A DNA stretch of 64,000 nt, from positions 1 to 64,000 of the forward strand of contig JAUXPP010000141.1 in NCBI GenBank assembly GCA_030683705.1, read 5' to 3'. Made by a program: the position numbers and the translations under genes. Below the pieces are notes generated by a model. That model was not told the DNA's origin. It was given only the letters and a program-made list of their open reading frames with translations, and did not search any database. The stretch is from Polaromonas sp. (lineage in GTDB: Bacteria; Pseudomonadota; Gammaproteobacteria; Burkholderiales; Burkholderiaceae_C). Below, piece after piece: positions 8,684-17,782 of the stretch (the first letter of the stretch is position 1; every line of letters starts with the position of its first letter).

Positions 8684-8748
8684 TATCACTAAAGTGATAA
8701 TTAAATTACTAATCAGTAATATTGATTAATTTGATATTTCATCAAATT
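8684..8748. promoter_or_regulatory. AT-rich upstream region of the TPS operon with three inverted repeats
   Basis: Within 65 bp lie TATCACT-AA-AGTGATA (8684-8699), ATTACT-AATC-AGTAAT (8705-8720) and AATTTGAT-ATTTC-ATCAAATT (8728-8748). The stretch is strikingly AT-rich against the GC-rich surroundings. It lies 83-147 bp upstream of the TpsB start and downstream of scpA (both genes on the minus strand). It probably holds the TPS promoter with operator sites, and possibly binding sites for an AT-preferring nucleoid silencer. No specific regulator can be named. Confidence 0.5.
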
Positions 8749-8833
8749 TTAGGGCGTCGCGCGCCATCCCTGCAGCAAGGAAGCAAAGAGGATCTGGGGG
8801 AGCGCGGCCCGCAGGCACGCGATGCGGCGAAGC

Positions 8834-9706
8834 TCAGGCCGGGGTGTAGGCCAGGCGGACGTAGATGGGCGCGTAAGCCTCGGCCTGGGTCACGTCGATC
8901 AGGCCTTCCTTGGACAGCTCGAGCAGGGCGATGAAGGTGACCACCAGCACCGGCATGCCGCGTGCCGGCTCGAACAGGTGCTCGAACTCGACGAACTTCT
9001 GGCCCTGCAGTTTGCGCAGCACGATGCTCATGTGTTCGCGCACCGAGAGTTCTTCCCGGCTGATCACATGGTGTTGCACCAGTTTGGCGCGCTTGACGAT
9101 GTCGCGCCAGGCCTCCTGCAGATCGACCAGGGTGACATCCGGAAAACGCGGCTGCAGCGCTTGCTCCACGTAGACCTGGGCGCGCAGGAAGTCGCGGCCG
9201 TACTGCGGAATCTCGTTGAGCTGGTGCGCGGCCAGCTTGATCTGTTCGTACTCGAGCAGGCGGCGGACCAGTTCGGCGCGCGGGTCCTCCGGCTCCTGGC
9301 CGTCGGCGACTTTTTTCGGCGGCAGCAGCATGCGCGACTTGATCTCGATCAGCATGGCCGCCATCAGCAGGTACTCAGCCGCCAGCTCGAGGTTGGTGCT
9401 GCGGATTTCGTCCACATAGACCAGGTACTGGCGCGTGACCGCCGCCATCGGGATGTCCAGGATGTTGAAGTTCTGCTTGCGGATCAGGTAGAGCAGCAAG
9501 TCCAGCGGGCCTTCGAAGGCTTCCAGGAAGACCTGCAGCGCGTCCGGCGGGATGTACAGGTCCTGCGGCATGGCGAACAGCGGCTCGCCGTACAGCCTGG
9601 CCAGCGCCACCTGGTCGATCACGCCCGGCATGCCGGGCAGGGCCAGCAGGCTGTCGGGCTGGCCGGGCTCGGACGGGGAGGGTGGCAATTCGGTGATGCT
9701 GGACAT
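8834..9706 (-). CDS. scpA: Segregation and condensation protein A
   Basis: Kleisin subunit that bridges SMC heads in the bacterial condensin complex. The 290-residue protein has the classic N-terminal kleisin motif (FEGPLDLLLYLIRKQNFNILDI, seen in two overlapping parts near residues 64-85), then AAEYLLMAAMLIEIKSRMLLP, and a C-terminal winged-helix region (FIALLELSKEGLIDVTQ). The start MSSITELPPSPSEP gives a short disordered extension normal in betaproteobacteria. scpB and smc are not in the window. Confidence 0.93.
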   Translation of the reverse strand: MSSITELPPSPSEPGQPDSLLALPGMPGVIDQVALARLYGEPLFAMPQDLYIPPDALQVFLEAFEGPLDLLLYLIRKQNFNILDIPMAAVTRQYLVYVDEIRSTNLELAAEYLLMAAMLIEIKSRMLLPPKKVADGQEPEDPRAELVRRLLEYEQIKLAAHQLNEIPQYGRDFLRAQVYVEQALQPRFPDVTLVDLQEAWRDIVKRAKLVQHHVISREELSVREHMSIVLRKLQGQKFVEFEHLFEPARGMPVLVVTFIALLELSKEGLIDVTQAEAYAPIYVRLAYTPA

Positions 9707-9733
9707 GGCGGTTGTGGCCCCGGGCTTTCAGTT

Positions 9734-9782
9734 GCTATCAAAAAAATAGCTGCTGACGCTCGTCCAGCAAGGGCTGGAAGCC
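9734..9782 (+). repeat. Dispersed 48-bp palindromic repeat, family 1 (copy a)
   Basis: Head hairpin GCTAT-N-ATAGC, then TGCTGACGC, then a tail CAAGGGCTGGAAGCC. Intergenic between scpA and the DUF3460 gene. One of nine copies recognised in the window. Confidence 0.75.
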
Positions 9783-9803
9783 TTTTTGACCATCAATTGC
9801 GGG

Positions 9804-10022
9804 CTACTTGCTGTTCGGGTGGCCGCTGGTGCCGTAAACGTAGGGCTGCTGCGGCACGGCGGCGTCCTGGTAGTCGGCCTGTTCGGACAGGTCCAGCTTC
9901 TTGTCCCACCAGATGGCGCGGCCCTGGCGCTGCTCGGCTTCCAGCGTCGGCTTGCTGGCCTTGAGTTCTTCGATGAAGCTGGTGACTTCCGAGGTGTAGT
10001 GCGGCCGGGCGAAGATGGACAT
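9804..10022 (-). CDS. DUF3460 family small protein
   Basis: 72-residue cytoplasmic protein of unknown function starting MSIFARPHYTSEVTSFIEEL and containing the RQGRAIWWDKKLDL segment that marks this betaproteobacterial family. It lies upstream of scpA on the same strand with a repeat copy in the 97-bp gap, so shared transcription is possible. It diverges from the BamE-like lipoprotein gene. Confidence 0.85.
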   Translation of the reverse strand: MSIFARPHYTSEVTSFIEELKASKPTLEAEQRQGRAIWWDKKLDLSEQADYQDAAVPQQPYVYGTSGHPNSK

Positions 10023-10072
10023 GGGATTAAACTGCCTGAAGCTGAAGTTGGCTGATTTTACCGGGGACCGCC

Positions 10073-10672
10073 ATGCACCTGCCTTTTTTTGCTTTCTGCG
10101 GGAAAGCGGCGCCGGCGTCCCTGCGTTTCACAAGGGGTTTCCTGCTCATGGGACTGTTGTCGGCCCTGCTGGGCCTGGTGGGTTGTGACGCCCAGCGTAT
10201 TGCCGAACTCGAGGAGGGTGTGGCCACCGAGGCCGACGTGCGCGCCAGATTTGGTGAACCTGAAAAGATCTGGGGCGCCGCCGACCTGGCCGGCATCCCG
10301 TTTCCGGGCGCGGCGGCCCAGCCCGGCGCCCGCACCTTCGAATACAACCGCCAGCCCCAGGGCCAGGTCAACTACATGATCACCATAGGCCCGGACGGCA
10401 GGATGAGCGCCCTGCGCCAGGTCCTCACGTCGCAGAACTTCGCGCTGGTGCTGCCCGGCATGCCCATGGAGCAGGTGCGCAAGATGCTCGGCAAGCCGAT
10501 GAAAACCACGCCGATGGCGTTGCAGCGCGAGACCCATTACGAGTGGCGCTACAGCGACGGGCCGAACACGCCGCGGATTTTCCGGGTCGAATTCGACAGC
10601 GACCTGAAGGTCTTGCGCACCGGGTCGGTGCCCGACGAAAGCCAGCCCGGCGTCAACGGCAACGTGACCTGA
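10073..10672 (+). CDS. BamE/SmpA-like outer-membrane lipoprotein
   Basis: 199-residue predicted lipoprotein. The lipobox LVGC places the lipidated Cys at residue 38, after a hydrophobic stretch preceded by RFTRGFLL. Two related halves follow: EEGVATEADVRARFGEPEKIWG and LPGMPMEQVRKMLGKPMKTT, each of the SmpA/OmlA (BamE) type, giving a possible tandem arrangement. The ATG at 10073 has GGGGA upstream. The next in-frame ATG (10148) would leave a signal with no positive residue, so it is disfavoured. A role in outer-membrane assembly or maintenance is inferred from the fold; the main BamE of the cell could be another gene. Confidence 0.8.
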   Translation: MHLPFFAFCGKAAPASLRFTRGFLLMGLLSALLGLVGCDAQRIAELEEGVATEADVRARFGEPEKIWGAADLAGIPFPGAAAQPGARTFEYNRQPQGQVNYMITIGPDGRMSALRQVLTSQNFALVLPGMPMEQVRKMLGKPMKTTPMALQRETHYEWRYSDGPNTPRIFRVEFDSDLKVLRTGSVPDESQPGVNGNVT

Positions 10673-10693
10673 CGCAAAAAAATGAGCTGAATC

Positions 10694-10742
10694 GGCCTGC
10701 AGACCTTTGTTGACAAGCGCGAGCAGCTATCAGTTTGATAGC
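10694..10742 (-). repeat. Dispersed 48-bp palindromic repeat, family 1 (copy b)
   Basis: On the minus strand it reads GCTATCAAACTGATAGC, then TGCTCGCGCTTGT, and ends GTCTGCAGGCC. It occupies the short gap between the convergent lipoprotein and SulP genes and ends 4 nt before the SulP stop codon. Confidence 0.75.
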
Positions 10743-10745
10743 GTT

Positions 10746-12446
10746 TCAGGCTTCCTCGATTTTCGCCAGAAAGCCGGAGCGCTCCATCACGTGGCGCGGC
10801 TGGGCGTTCAGGCCGGCCATCACCAGGCGCCCCCCGCGCATCACGACGGCCTTGTGCAATTGCCCCAGCACATCCAGCCCCGAGGCATCCAGCGACTGCA
10901 GTGACTGCGCATCGAGCCGCACCAGCAGGCCGCGCGGCGCGCTTTCGACCGCCGACAGGATGGGGTCGATCTTGGCGACCGCGCCGAAAAACAGCGAGCC
11001 GTAGAGCTGGAAATGAATCGCGTCGTCGCTGCGCGCGGTTTCCACCACCTGGAACAGGGTGCTCATGCGCCGCACGAACAACACGCAGGCCAGCAGCAGG
11101 CCGACCTGCAGCGCCACCGTGAGGTCGAACACGACGGTCAGGAAGAAGGTGCCCAGCATCAGCAGCCGGTAGTGGCTGCTGTACTGACGCATCAGCGCAA
11201 ACTCGCGCCACTCGCCCATGTTCCAGGCCACATGAATCAGCAGCCCGGCCAGCACTGCCAGCGGCACATGCATGGCCAGTGGCGCTGCGGCCAGCACGAT
11301 CAGCGCCAGAATCAGCGCATGCACCAGCCCGGCGACCGGCGAGGTCGCGCCGGAGCGCACATTGGTGACGGTGCGGGCAATCGTGCCGGTGGCCGGCATG
11401 CCGCCGAAAAAGGGGACGACAAAGTTGGCCACGCCCTGGGCCATCAGTTCCTGGTTCGGGTCGTGTTTGGGCTGGCCCGAGAGCTGGTCGGCCACCCGCG
11501 CACACAGCAGCGATTCGACCGCTCCCAGCATGGCAATCGTCAGCGTCGGCGCGAACAGCAGGCGCACCGTTTCCCATGAAAAGTCCGGCAGCGCAAACGC
11601 CGGCAGGGCGCGCGGAATGCCGCCGAAACGCGAACCTATGGTCTCGACCGGCAGGTTCAGGAAAAACGCAAACGCCGTCAGTGTGACCAGCGCCACGATG
11701 GGCCCGGGCACGCGCGATGCCGCGCGGGTGGCGCGCAGCAGTTGCACGCCTTCGACCGCCTGCACCACCCTGGCCAGCCGCGCCGCCAGGCCGGTGCTGG
11801 CCGCATCGCGTGGCGCAAACAGTTTGGGCCACAGGATCAGTCCGAGGAAACACACCAGGCCCAGGCCCAGCGCGTAAGCATTGAGGGAGCCCAGGTTCAG
11901 GCTGATGGCCTTGATCTGCGAGAAAAAGTCCGCCGGCATTTTCGCGATGTCCAGGCCCAGCAATTCCTTGAGCTGCGACAGCGCAATCAGCACGGCAATG
12001 CCGTTGGTGAAGCCGACCACGATGCTGACCGGCACATACCGCACCAGCGTGCCCATCTTGAACAGGCCCAGCACAAACAGCAGCACGCCGGCGCAGGCGG
12101 TGGAGATCAGCAGGTTGGGCAGGCCGTAACGCTCGACAATGCCGTAGACGATCACGATGAAGGCGCCGGCCGGACCGCCGATCTGCACGGCCGAGCCGCC
12201 CAGCAGCGAGATCAATCCACCGGCGATGATGGCGGTCCAGATGCCGGCCTGCGGCGACAGGCCCGAGGCAATCGCAAAAGCCATGGCCAGCGGCAGCGCG
12301 ACGATGCCGACGGTCAGGCCCGCGCCGAAGTCCTTGCCGAAGCGCTCACGCGTGTAGCCTTTCAGGGCAGACAGCAGGCGGGGGCGAAAAGGGGCCAGGT
12401 AAGCGGGCAGATTCATCGGAAAATACAGATTGTCCGCGCCCTGCAT
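10746..12446 (-). CDS. SulP family anion transporter with STAS domain
   Basis: Inner-membrane anion transporter (sulfate, bicarbonate or similar) of up to 566 residues. It has the SulP N-terminal signature (GLTVGIVALPLAMAFAIASG, then GGSAVQIGGPAGAF), many membrane segments, the GGMPATGTIARTVTNVRSG motif typical of bacterial SulP proteins, and a C-terminal cytoplasmic STAS domain (RLDAQSLQSLDASGLDVL). Two starts are possible: the first ATG (12446) or MNLPAYLAPF at 12413. Neither has a clear ribosome-binding site, and the second fits the family better. The substrate is unknown, and no adjacent carbonic anhydrase was found. Confidence 0.9.
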   Translation of the reverse strand: MQGADNLYFPMNLPAYLAPFRPRLLSALKGYTRERFGKDFGAGLTVGIVALPLAMAFAIASGLSPQAGIWTAIIAGGLISLLGGSAVQIGGPAGAFIVIVYGIVERYGLPNLLISTACAGVLLFVLGLFKMGTLVRYVPVSIVVGFTNGIAVLIALSQLKELLGLDIAKMPADFFSQIKAISLNLGSLNAYALGLGLVCFLGLILWPKLFAPRDAASTGLAARLARVVQAVEGVQLLRATRAASRVPGPIVALVTLTAFAFFLNLPVETIGSRFGGIPRALPAFALPDFSWETVRLLFAPTLTIAMLGAVESLLCARVADQLSGQPKHDPNQELMAQGVANFVVPFFGGMPATGTIARTVTNVRSGATSPVAGLVHALILALIVLAAAPLAMHVPLAVLAGLLIHVAWNMGEWREFALMRQYSSHYRLLMLGTFFLTVVFDLTVALQVGLLLACVLFVRRMSTLFQVVETARSDDAIHFQLYGSLFFGAVAKIDPILSAVESAPRGLLVRLDAQSLQSLDASGLDVLGQLHKAVVMRGGRLVMAGLNAQPRHVMERSGFLAKIEEA

Positions 12447-12562
12447 CCTGCAACTGTGGGATGGTCAGGCGGCAAGCCCCTTGGTAAAGTGCGTGGTGGC
12501 CTGACGACACAGGCCGGATTTCAAACTGCTGATGCCTATCTTAAGCCGCTGCCCTGCTTTTC

Positions 12563-14323
12563 ATGCACCTTTTTCTCCATCGGCTGACCCTGGTTTTTTC
12601 CTGTCCTGAACTGCGCGGCGGCACGGCCGGCCGCCGGCGCGCGGCGCTGTGGCTGCTGCTGGCGGCAGTGCTGCTGGCGCTTGCCGGGCCGCTTCAGGCG
12701 CAGACGGGTGCGACGGCGGCGTGGCAATGGATGGGCCCGCACGGCAATGGCATGGTCCTGATCGACGCTTCGGGCCAGCAGACCATCGATCACATCTGGC
12801 AACGCTTCGAACGTGGCGAGGGCTCGGCGGCCCAGCCGGATCGCATCATGCCGACGGGCGGGCCGGCCTCGATGTGGTACCAGCTCAGCCTGCCGGTGGT
12901 CACCGTTGCCACCTCGCGCGTGCTGACCGTGCCACACCCCGGCATGAACCGGGTCGAGCTGTACCGGCCCGGCGAGGCCGGCGCCTGGCATGCCGAATAT
13001 TCGGGTGACTCGATCGCCGTCGCCCGCTGGCCGCTGCGTTATCTGCACCCGGCCTTCGAGTTCGTGCAGCAGCCCGGCGAGGCCCGCCCGAGCTACCTGC
13101 GCGTGCAGCACAGCCATCCCATCAATGTGCGCTGGACGCTCTGGAATACGCGTGAATTCCAGGAGTCCAGCAAACACTGGCATCTTCTGCTGGGCGCCTA
13201 CCTGGGGTTGGTGGTGCTGGTGATGCTGCTGTGTGTGGTCAATGCCTGGACCTGGCGCGATTCCATCCATTCCTGGTACGCCGCCTACGTGGCGGTGGTC
13301 GCGCTCGGCCAGTTGTCGCTGACCGGCCTGACGGGCGAGTATTTCTGGCCGAACAACCCCTGGTGGAACGATGTGGCCTCCAATGTGCTGCCGATTGCCG
13401 GCGCGGCGCTGGGCCACCTGTTCATGCGCGAACTGGTGGTGGAACGCGGCGAACGCTGGGCCACCCACCTGATGCTGGCCATGGCTGCGGCCGGTGCCGC
13501 GCTGGCGCTGGGCTTCATCTTTTTCGGCCGTGACCCGTTTTTTGCGATCACCGGGCCCTACTACATTGGCAGTTTTGTGATCTATCTCGGCGTGGCGCTC
13601 TGGTACGCCTGGCGCATCCCGCGAGTCGGCCTGTGGATACTTGCCGGCATCCTCGCCTTGCTGGCCGGCGCCCTGTTCCCGGTGCTGCGCAACATGCAAC
13701 TGGTGCCGATGTCCTTCTGGACGCAGTACGGCGCGCAGATCGGCGCGGCGGTCGAGATACCGCTGCTGCTGATTGCGCTCTATCTGCGCAGCCGCGAACG
13801 GCGCGACAACCAGCTGCGGGTCGGCGCGCTGTCGCGGGTGGACCCGCTCACCGGCGCAGTCAACCACCGCGTCATGCTGGACCGGCTCGAACACCTGCTG
13901 CACCACCAGCAGCGCGACCCCGAGACCGGTGTGGTGCTGCGCGTGCGCATCGCCAACATCCAGGAGATCCGTGCCGACTACGGCCTGCAGGTGGCGCAGA
14001 CCGCGCTGGTTCATGCCGGCGCCTGCATCACCCACGTGATCCGCGAAGGCGACACCGTGGCGCGCCACCGCGATGGCGATTTCGTGGTGATTCTCGAGGG
14101 CCACTTCACGCGCGACCAGGTCGCGGAAATCGGCCAGCGGCTGATTGCACGCGGACTGGCGCCCAGCGACATCCTGCCGCCCGGCGCGGTGCTGCAACTC
14201 AAGGTGGCGGTCGCGGCCAAACCTTTCCAGGCCCAGGCGGTGGCGCCGCTGCTGCAGACCCTGGAGGCGGCGGTCAACGAACTCGCCGCGCGACCGGGCA
14301 AGGCCCTGCGCTTTGTCGCCTGA
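12563..14323 (+). CDS. 7TM-DISM membrane protein with degenerate GGDEF domain
   Basis: 586-residue membrane signalling protein. After a signal segment (WLLLAAVLLALAGPLQAQ) comes a periplasmic 7TMR-DISMED2-like beta domain to about residue 205, seven membrane helices (about 207-415), a short linker and a C-terminal GGDEF-fold domain (RVDPLTGAVNHRVMLDRLEHL). The active-site motif reads RDGDF instead of GG(D/E)EF, so cyclase activity is unlikely. The upstream RxxD inhibitory site (REGD) is kept at the standard 5-residue spacing, which suggests a c-di-GMP-binding or scaffold role. It is transcribed alone, divergent from SulP and convergent with metG. Confidence 0.88.
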   Translation: MHLFLHRLTLVFSCPELRGGTAGRRRAALWLLLAAVLLALAGPLQAQTGATAAWQWMGPHGNGMVLIDASGQQTIDHIWQRFERGEGSAAQPDRIMPTGGPASMWYQLSLPVVTVATSRVLTVPHPGMNRVELYRPGEAGAWHAEYSGDSIAVARWPLRYLHPAFEFVQQPGEARPSYLRVQHSHPINVRWTLWNTREFQESSKHWHLLLGAYLGLVVLVMLLCVVNAWTWRDSIHSWYAAYVAVVALGQLSLTGLTGEYFWPNNPWWNDVASNVLPIAGAALGHLFMRELVVERGERWATHLMLAMAAAGAALALGFIFFGRDPFFAITGPYYIGSFVIYLGVALWYAWRIPRVGLWILAGILALLAGALFPVLRNMQLVPMSFWTQYGAQIGAAVEIPLLLIALYLRSRERRDNQLRVGALSRVDPLTGAVNHRVMLDRLEHLLHHQQRDPETGVVLRVRIANIQEIRADYGLQVAQTALVHAGACITHVIREGDTVARHRDGDFVVILEGHFTRDQVAEIGQRLIARGLAPSDILPPGAVLQLKVAVAAKPFQAQAVAPLLQTLEAAVNELAARPGKALRFVA

Positions 14324-14341
14324 TCGCGGGCTGGGCCTGCC

Positions 14342-16510
14342 TTAGCGAACCCGCATGCCGGGCAAAGCGCCGGCCACCGGCTCCAGCACGTAAATGCCCG
14401 GCTGCGCCTTGTCGTCGGCATGGCTGGCGGCCAGCACCATGCCTTCGCTGATGCCGAACTTCATCTTGCGCGGCGCCAGGTTGGCCACCATCACCGTGTG
14501 TTTGCCGATCAGGTCTGCGGGCTTGTAGCTGGACGCGATGCCGCTGAAGACGTTGCGGTTGGTGCCCTCGCCGACATCCAGCGTCAGGCGCAGCAGCTTG
14601 GTCGAGCCTTCCACCGCTTCGCAGTTGACGATCAGCGCGATGCGCAAATCGATCTTGCTGAAGTCGTCGATGCTGATGGTGGGGGCCATCTCCTCGCCGC
14701 CGGGCCGCCCCAAGGCGAGGCCGGCCCCCCCGGGGGGCAGGGAGGACGCGTGAGCGCCGACCGTGGGGGTCGATTTTTTCTCGCCTCCGGGCGCTATGGA
14801 TTCGATAGCTGTCTGCGCTTGCTCCGCCTGGGCTGGAGGCTCGAACAATGCATCGAGTTGCTTGATGTCGACGCGTTGCATCAGGTGCTGGTAATCGCCG
14901 ATCAGGTGGCCGCCGCCCAGCCGGGCGCCGGCATCGGCAAAACCCAGTGGGGCGATCTTCAGGAAGCCCTCGACCTGCGCCGCCAGCCCTGGCAGCACCG
15001 GCTTGAGGTAAATCGTGAGCAGGCGAAAAGCCTCGATGCAGACGGTGCAGACATCCTGCAGGCGCGCATCCATGCCTTCCTTCTTGGCCAGTTCCCAGGG
15101 CTTGTTCTGGTCCACGTAGGCGTTGACGCGGTCGGCCAGCAGCATGACCTCGCGCGATGCCTTGGCGAATTCCCGGAATTCATACAGCGACGTGACATTG
15201 TCTTTCTGGTCGGCGAGCACCGACAGCAGCGCGTCGCCATCGGCCGAGACTTCACCCAGCTTGCCGGCAAAACGTTTGGCGATGAAGCCCGCGGCCCGGC
15301 TGGCAATATTGATGTACTTGCCGACCAGGTCGCTGTTGACCCGCGCCATGAAGTCATCGGCATTGAAGTCGATGTCTTCGTTACGCGCATTGAGCTTGGC
15401 GGCCAGGTAATAACGCAGCCACTCGGGGTTCATGCCCAGGCTCAGGTACTTGAGCGGGTCCAGGCCGGTGCCGCGGCTCTTGCTCATCTTCTCGCCGTTG
15501 TTCACGGTGAGAAAGCCGTGCACAAACACATTGTCGGGTGTCTTGCGGCCGCTGAAATGCAGCATGGCCGGCCAGAACAGGGTGTGGAAGGTGACGATGT
15601 CCTTGCCGATGAAGTGGTACTGCTCCAGCCCGGGGCTGGCCATGTAGGCGTCGTAATCCTCACCCCGTTTTTCGAGCAGGTTTTTCAGCGAGGCGAGGTA
15701 ACCGACCGGTGCGTCCAGCCACACATAAAAATACTTGCCCGGCGCGTCGGGAATCTCAATGCCGAAGTAAGGCGCGTCCCGGCTGATGTCCCAGTCGCCC
15801 AGGCCTTCGCTCTGGCTGCCGTCGGGATTCGTGCGGACGCTGAACCACTCCTTGACCTTGTTGGCGACTTCGGGTTGCAGCTTGCCGTCCTGCGTCCAGT
15901 TTTCAAGAAAGTCCACGCAGCGCTGGTCTGACAGCTGGAAGAAAAAATGCTCCGAATTCTTGAGCACCGGCGTTGCGCCCGACAAGGCTGAATACGGGTT
16001 GATCAGATCCGTGGGCGCATACACCGCGCCGCAGTTTTCGCAGTTGTCGCCGTACTGGTCCTTGGTTCCGCACTTGGGACAGGTGCCCTTGATGTAGCGG
16101 TCCGGCAGGAACATGTTTTTTGCGGCGTCGAAGAACTGCTCGATGGTCCTGGTCGAAATCAGGCCAGCCATCTTGAGGTCGCGGTAGATCTGCCGGGCGA
16201 GCTCGTGGTTTTCGGGGGCGTCGGTCGAATGCCAGTTGTCGAAGCTGATGTGGAAGCCGTCGAGGTAGGGCTTGCGTCCGGCAGCGATGTCGGCCACGAA
16301 CTGCTGCGGCGTCTTGCCGGCTTTTTCGGCAGCGATCATGATGGGCGCGCCGTGCGCGTCGTCGGCGCCGACAAAATTCACCGCATGGCCCTGCATCCTC
16401 TGGAAGCGCACCCAGATGTCGGCCTGGATGTATTCCATGATGTGGCCGATGTGGAAATTTCCGTTGGCGTAGGGCAGGGCGGTGGTGACAAAGAGGCGGC
16501 GCTGGGACAT
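14342..16510 (-). CDS. metG: Methionyl-tRNA synthetase with repeat-derived interdomain linker
   Basis: Class I aminoacyl-tRNA synthetase charging tRNA-Met, 722 residues. Visible motifs: [16 protein letters not shown] (HIGH), the zinc knuckle [27 protein letters not shown] (KMSKS), an anticodon-binding helical region, and a C-terminal EMAP-II-type tRNA-binding dimerisation domain ([18 protein letters not shown]). The linker at about residues 557-605 is encoded entirely by two dispersed repeats (plus-strand 14698-14770 and 14793-14840), yielding low-complexity peptides such as [17 protein letters not shown]. The enzyme core looks intact. It diverges from apbC. Confidence 0.95.
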   Translation of the reverse strand: MSQRRLFVTTALPYANGNFHIGHIMEYIQADIWVRFQRMQGHAVNFVGADDAHGAPIMIAAEKAGKTPQQFVADIAAGRKPYLDGFHISFDNWHSTDAPENHELARQIYRDLKMAGLISTRTIEQFFDAAKNMFLPDRYIKGTCPKCGTKDQYGDNCENCGAVYAPTDLINPYSALSGATPVLKNSEHFFFQLSDQRCVDFLENWTQDGKLQPEVANKVKEWFSVRTNPDGSQSEGLGDWDISRDAPYFGIEIPDAPGKYFYVWLDAPVGYLASLKNLLEKRGEDYDAYMASPGLEQYHFIGKDIVTFHTLFWPAMLHFSGRKTPDNVFVHGFLTVNNGEKMSKSRGTGLDPLKYLSLGMNPEWLRYYLAAKLNARNEDIDFNADDFMARVNSDLVGKYINIASRAAGFIAKRFAGKLGEVSADGDALLSVLADQKDNVTSLYEFREFAKASREVMLLADRVNAYVDQNKPWELAKKEGMDARLQDVCTVCIEAFRLLTIYLKPVLPGLAAQVEGFLKIAPLGFADAGARLGGGHLIGDYQHLMQRVDIKQLDALFEPPAQAEQAQTAIESIAPGGEKKSTPTVGAHASSLPPGGAGLALGRPGGEEMAPTISIDDFSKIDLRIALIVNCEAVEGSTKLLRLTLDVGEGTNRNVFSGIASSYKPADLIGKHTVMVANLAPRKMKFGISEGMVLAASHADDKAQPGIYVLEPVAGALPGMRVR
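14698..14770 (+). repeat. Dispersed GC-rich palindromic repeat, family 3, inside metG
   Basis: Reads CGGGCCGCCCCAAGGCGAGG, a CCCCCCCGGGGGGCAG centre and a CCGTGGGGGTC end. Homologous to the insertions in fdhD (reverse orientation) and in the DNA glycosylase gene. It encodes part of the MetG linker on the minus strand. Confidence 0.75.
14793..14840 (+). repeat. Dispersed 48-bp repeat, family 1 (copy c), inside metG
   Basis: GCTATGGATTCGATAGC, TGTCTGCGCTTG, then CTGGGCTGGAGGC. Read on the minus strand it encodes the Ala/Gln/Glu-rich linker peptide [16 protein letters not shown] of MetG. Confidence 0.75.
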
Positions 16511-16676
16511 AGGGGGGCTTTGTGGCTTTGGGGGCTAACCGGCGATTTTAAGTCGGCCCGGCGCAAAATCCCGGGCCAATCCCCCATGGCCCCCGGGTTT
16601 GGTGCGCGGCGTTAGACTTGTCGCCAAGTACGCAGGCCGGCCCGGCCTTGTCAGATTTACCCGGAGACTTTCCCCC

Positions 16677-17768
16677 ATGGCAGTAGAACAACAGGCCATC
16701 CTGAGCGCCCTGCAAGGCGTGCTGGACCCCAACACCGGCAAGGATTTTGTCAGCAGCAAAGCGCTCAGGAACCTGCAGGTCAGCGGTGATGATGTGGCTT
16801 TCGACGTCGAACTCGGCTACCCGGCGAAAAGCCAGCTCGCCGGTATCCGCAAGCTGCTGATCAATGCCGCCAAAGGCGTGGCCGGTGTAGGCAATGTGTC
16901 GGTCAACGTCAGTTTCAAAATTGCCAGCCACAGCGTGCAGCGCGGCGTGCAACTGCTGCCCAACGTGAAGAATATCGTGGCCGTGGCCTCCGGCAAGGGC
17001 GGCGTCGGCAAAAGCACCACCGCCGTCAACCGGGCGCTGGCGCTGGCTGCCGAAGGCGCCAGCGTCGGCCTGCTCGACGCCGACATCTACGGCCCCAGCC
17101 AGCCCATGATGATGGGCATCGAGGGCCGGCCCGAAAGTGTGGACGGCAAAAACATGGAGCCGATGGAGAACTACGGCCTGCAGGTGATGTCCATCGGTTT
17201 CCTGGTGGCGCAGGATGAAGCCATGATCTGGCGCGGCCCGATGGCCACGCAGGCGCTGGAGCAGTTGCTGCGCCAGACCAACTGGAAAGACCTGGACTAC
17301 CTGATCGTCGACATGCCGCCCGGCACCGGCGACATCCAGCTCACCTTGAGCCAGCGTGTGCCCATGACCGGCGCGGTCATTGTCACCACGCCGCAGGACA
17401 TCGCCTTGCTCGACGCCAAGAAGGGCATCAAAATGTTCGAGAAGGTCGGTGTGCCTATCCTGGGCATTGTCGAGAACATGGCGGTGCACATCTGCAGCCA
17501 GTGCGGCCATGCCGAACACATCTTCGGCGAGGGCGGCGGCAAGAAGATGGCGGCCGACTACAACATGGACTACCTGGGCGCCTTGCCGCTGGACATGCAG
17601 ATCCGCCTGCAGGCCGACAGCGGCCGGCCCACCGTGGTGGCCGACCCCGATGGCGAGGTGGCGGGCATCTACAAGGCTGTCGCGCGCCAGGTGGCGATCA
17701 CCATCGCCGCCAAGGCCAAGGACTTTTCCAGCAAGTTCCCGAGCATCAAGATCTCCAAAGACACCTGA
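16677..17768 (+). CDS. apbC: Iron-sulfur cluster carrier protein ApbC/Mrp
   Basis: P-loop ATPase (MRP/NBP35 family) that carries and transfers 4Fe-4S clusters. From the ATG at 16677 it has 363 residues: an N-terminal FeS-assembly P domain (residues 1-85), the deviant Walker A SGKGGVGKST, the YGPSQPMMMGI switch region, and the cluster-binding CSQC at Cys273/Cys276. A CCGGAG site precedes the start. It lies 14 bp upstream of the DUF3305 gene on the same strand and may be co-transcribed. Fe-S delivery to the polyferredoxin and formate dehydrogenase subunits is a reasonable inference, though apbC is also a housekeeping gene. Confidence 0.93.
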   Translation: MAVEQQAILSALQGVLDPNTGKDFVSSKALRNLQVSGDDVAFDVELGYPAKSQLAGIRKLLINAAKGVAGVGNVSVNVSFKIASHSVQRGVQLLPNVKNIVAVASGKGGVGKSTTAVNRALALAAEGASVGLLDADIYGPSQPMMMGIEGRPESVDGKNMEPMENYGLQVMSIGFLVAQDEAMIWRGPMATQALEQLLRQTNWKDLDYLIVDMPPGTGDIQLTLSQRVPMTGAVIVTTPQDIALLDAKKGIKMFEKVGVPILGIVENMAVHICSQCGHAEHIFGEGGGKKMAADYNMDYLGALPLDMQIRLQADSGRPTVVADPDGEVAGIYKAVARQVAITIAAKAKDFSSKFPSIKISKDT

Positions 17769-17782
17769 GTCCAGGCCTGCCC

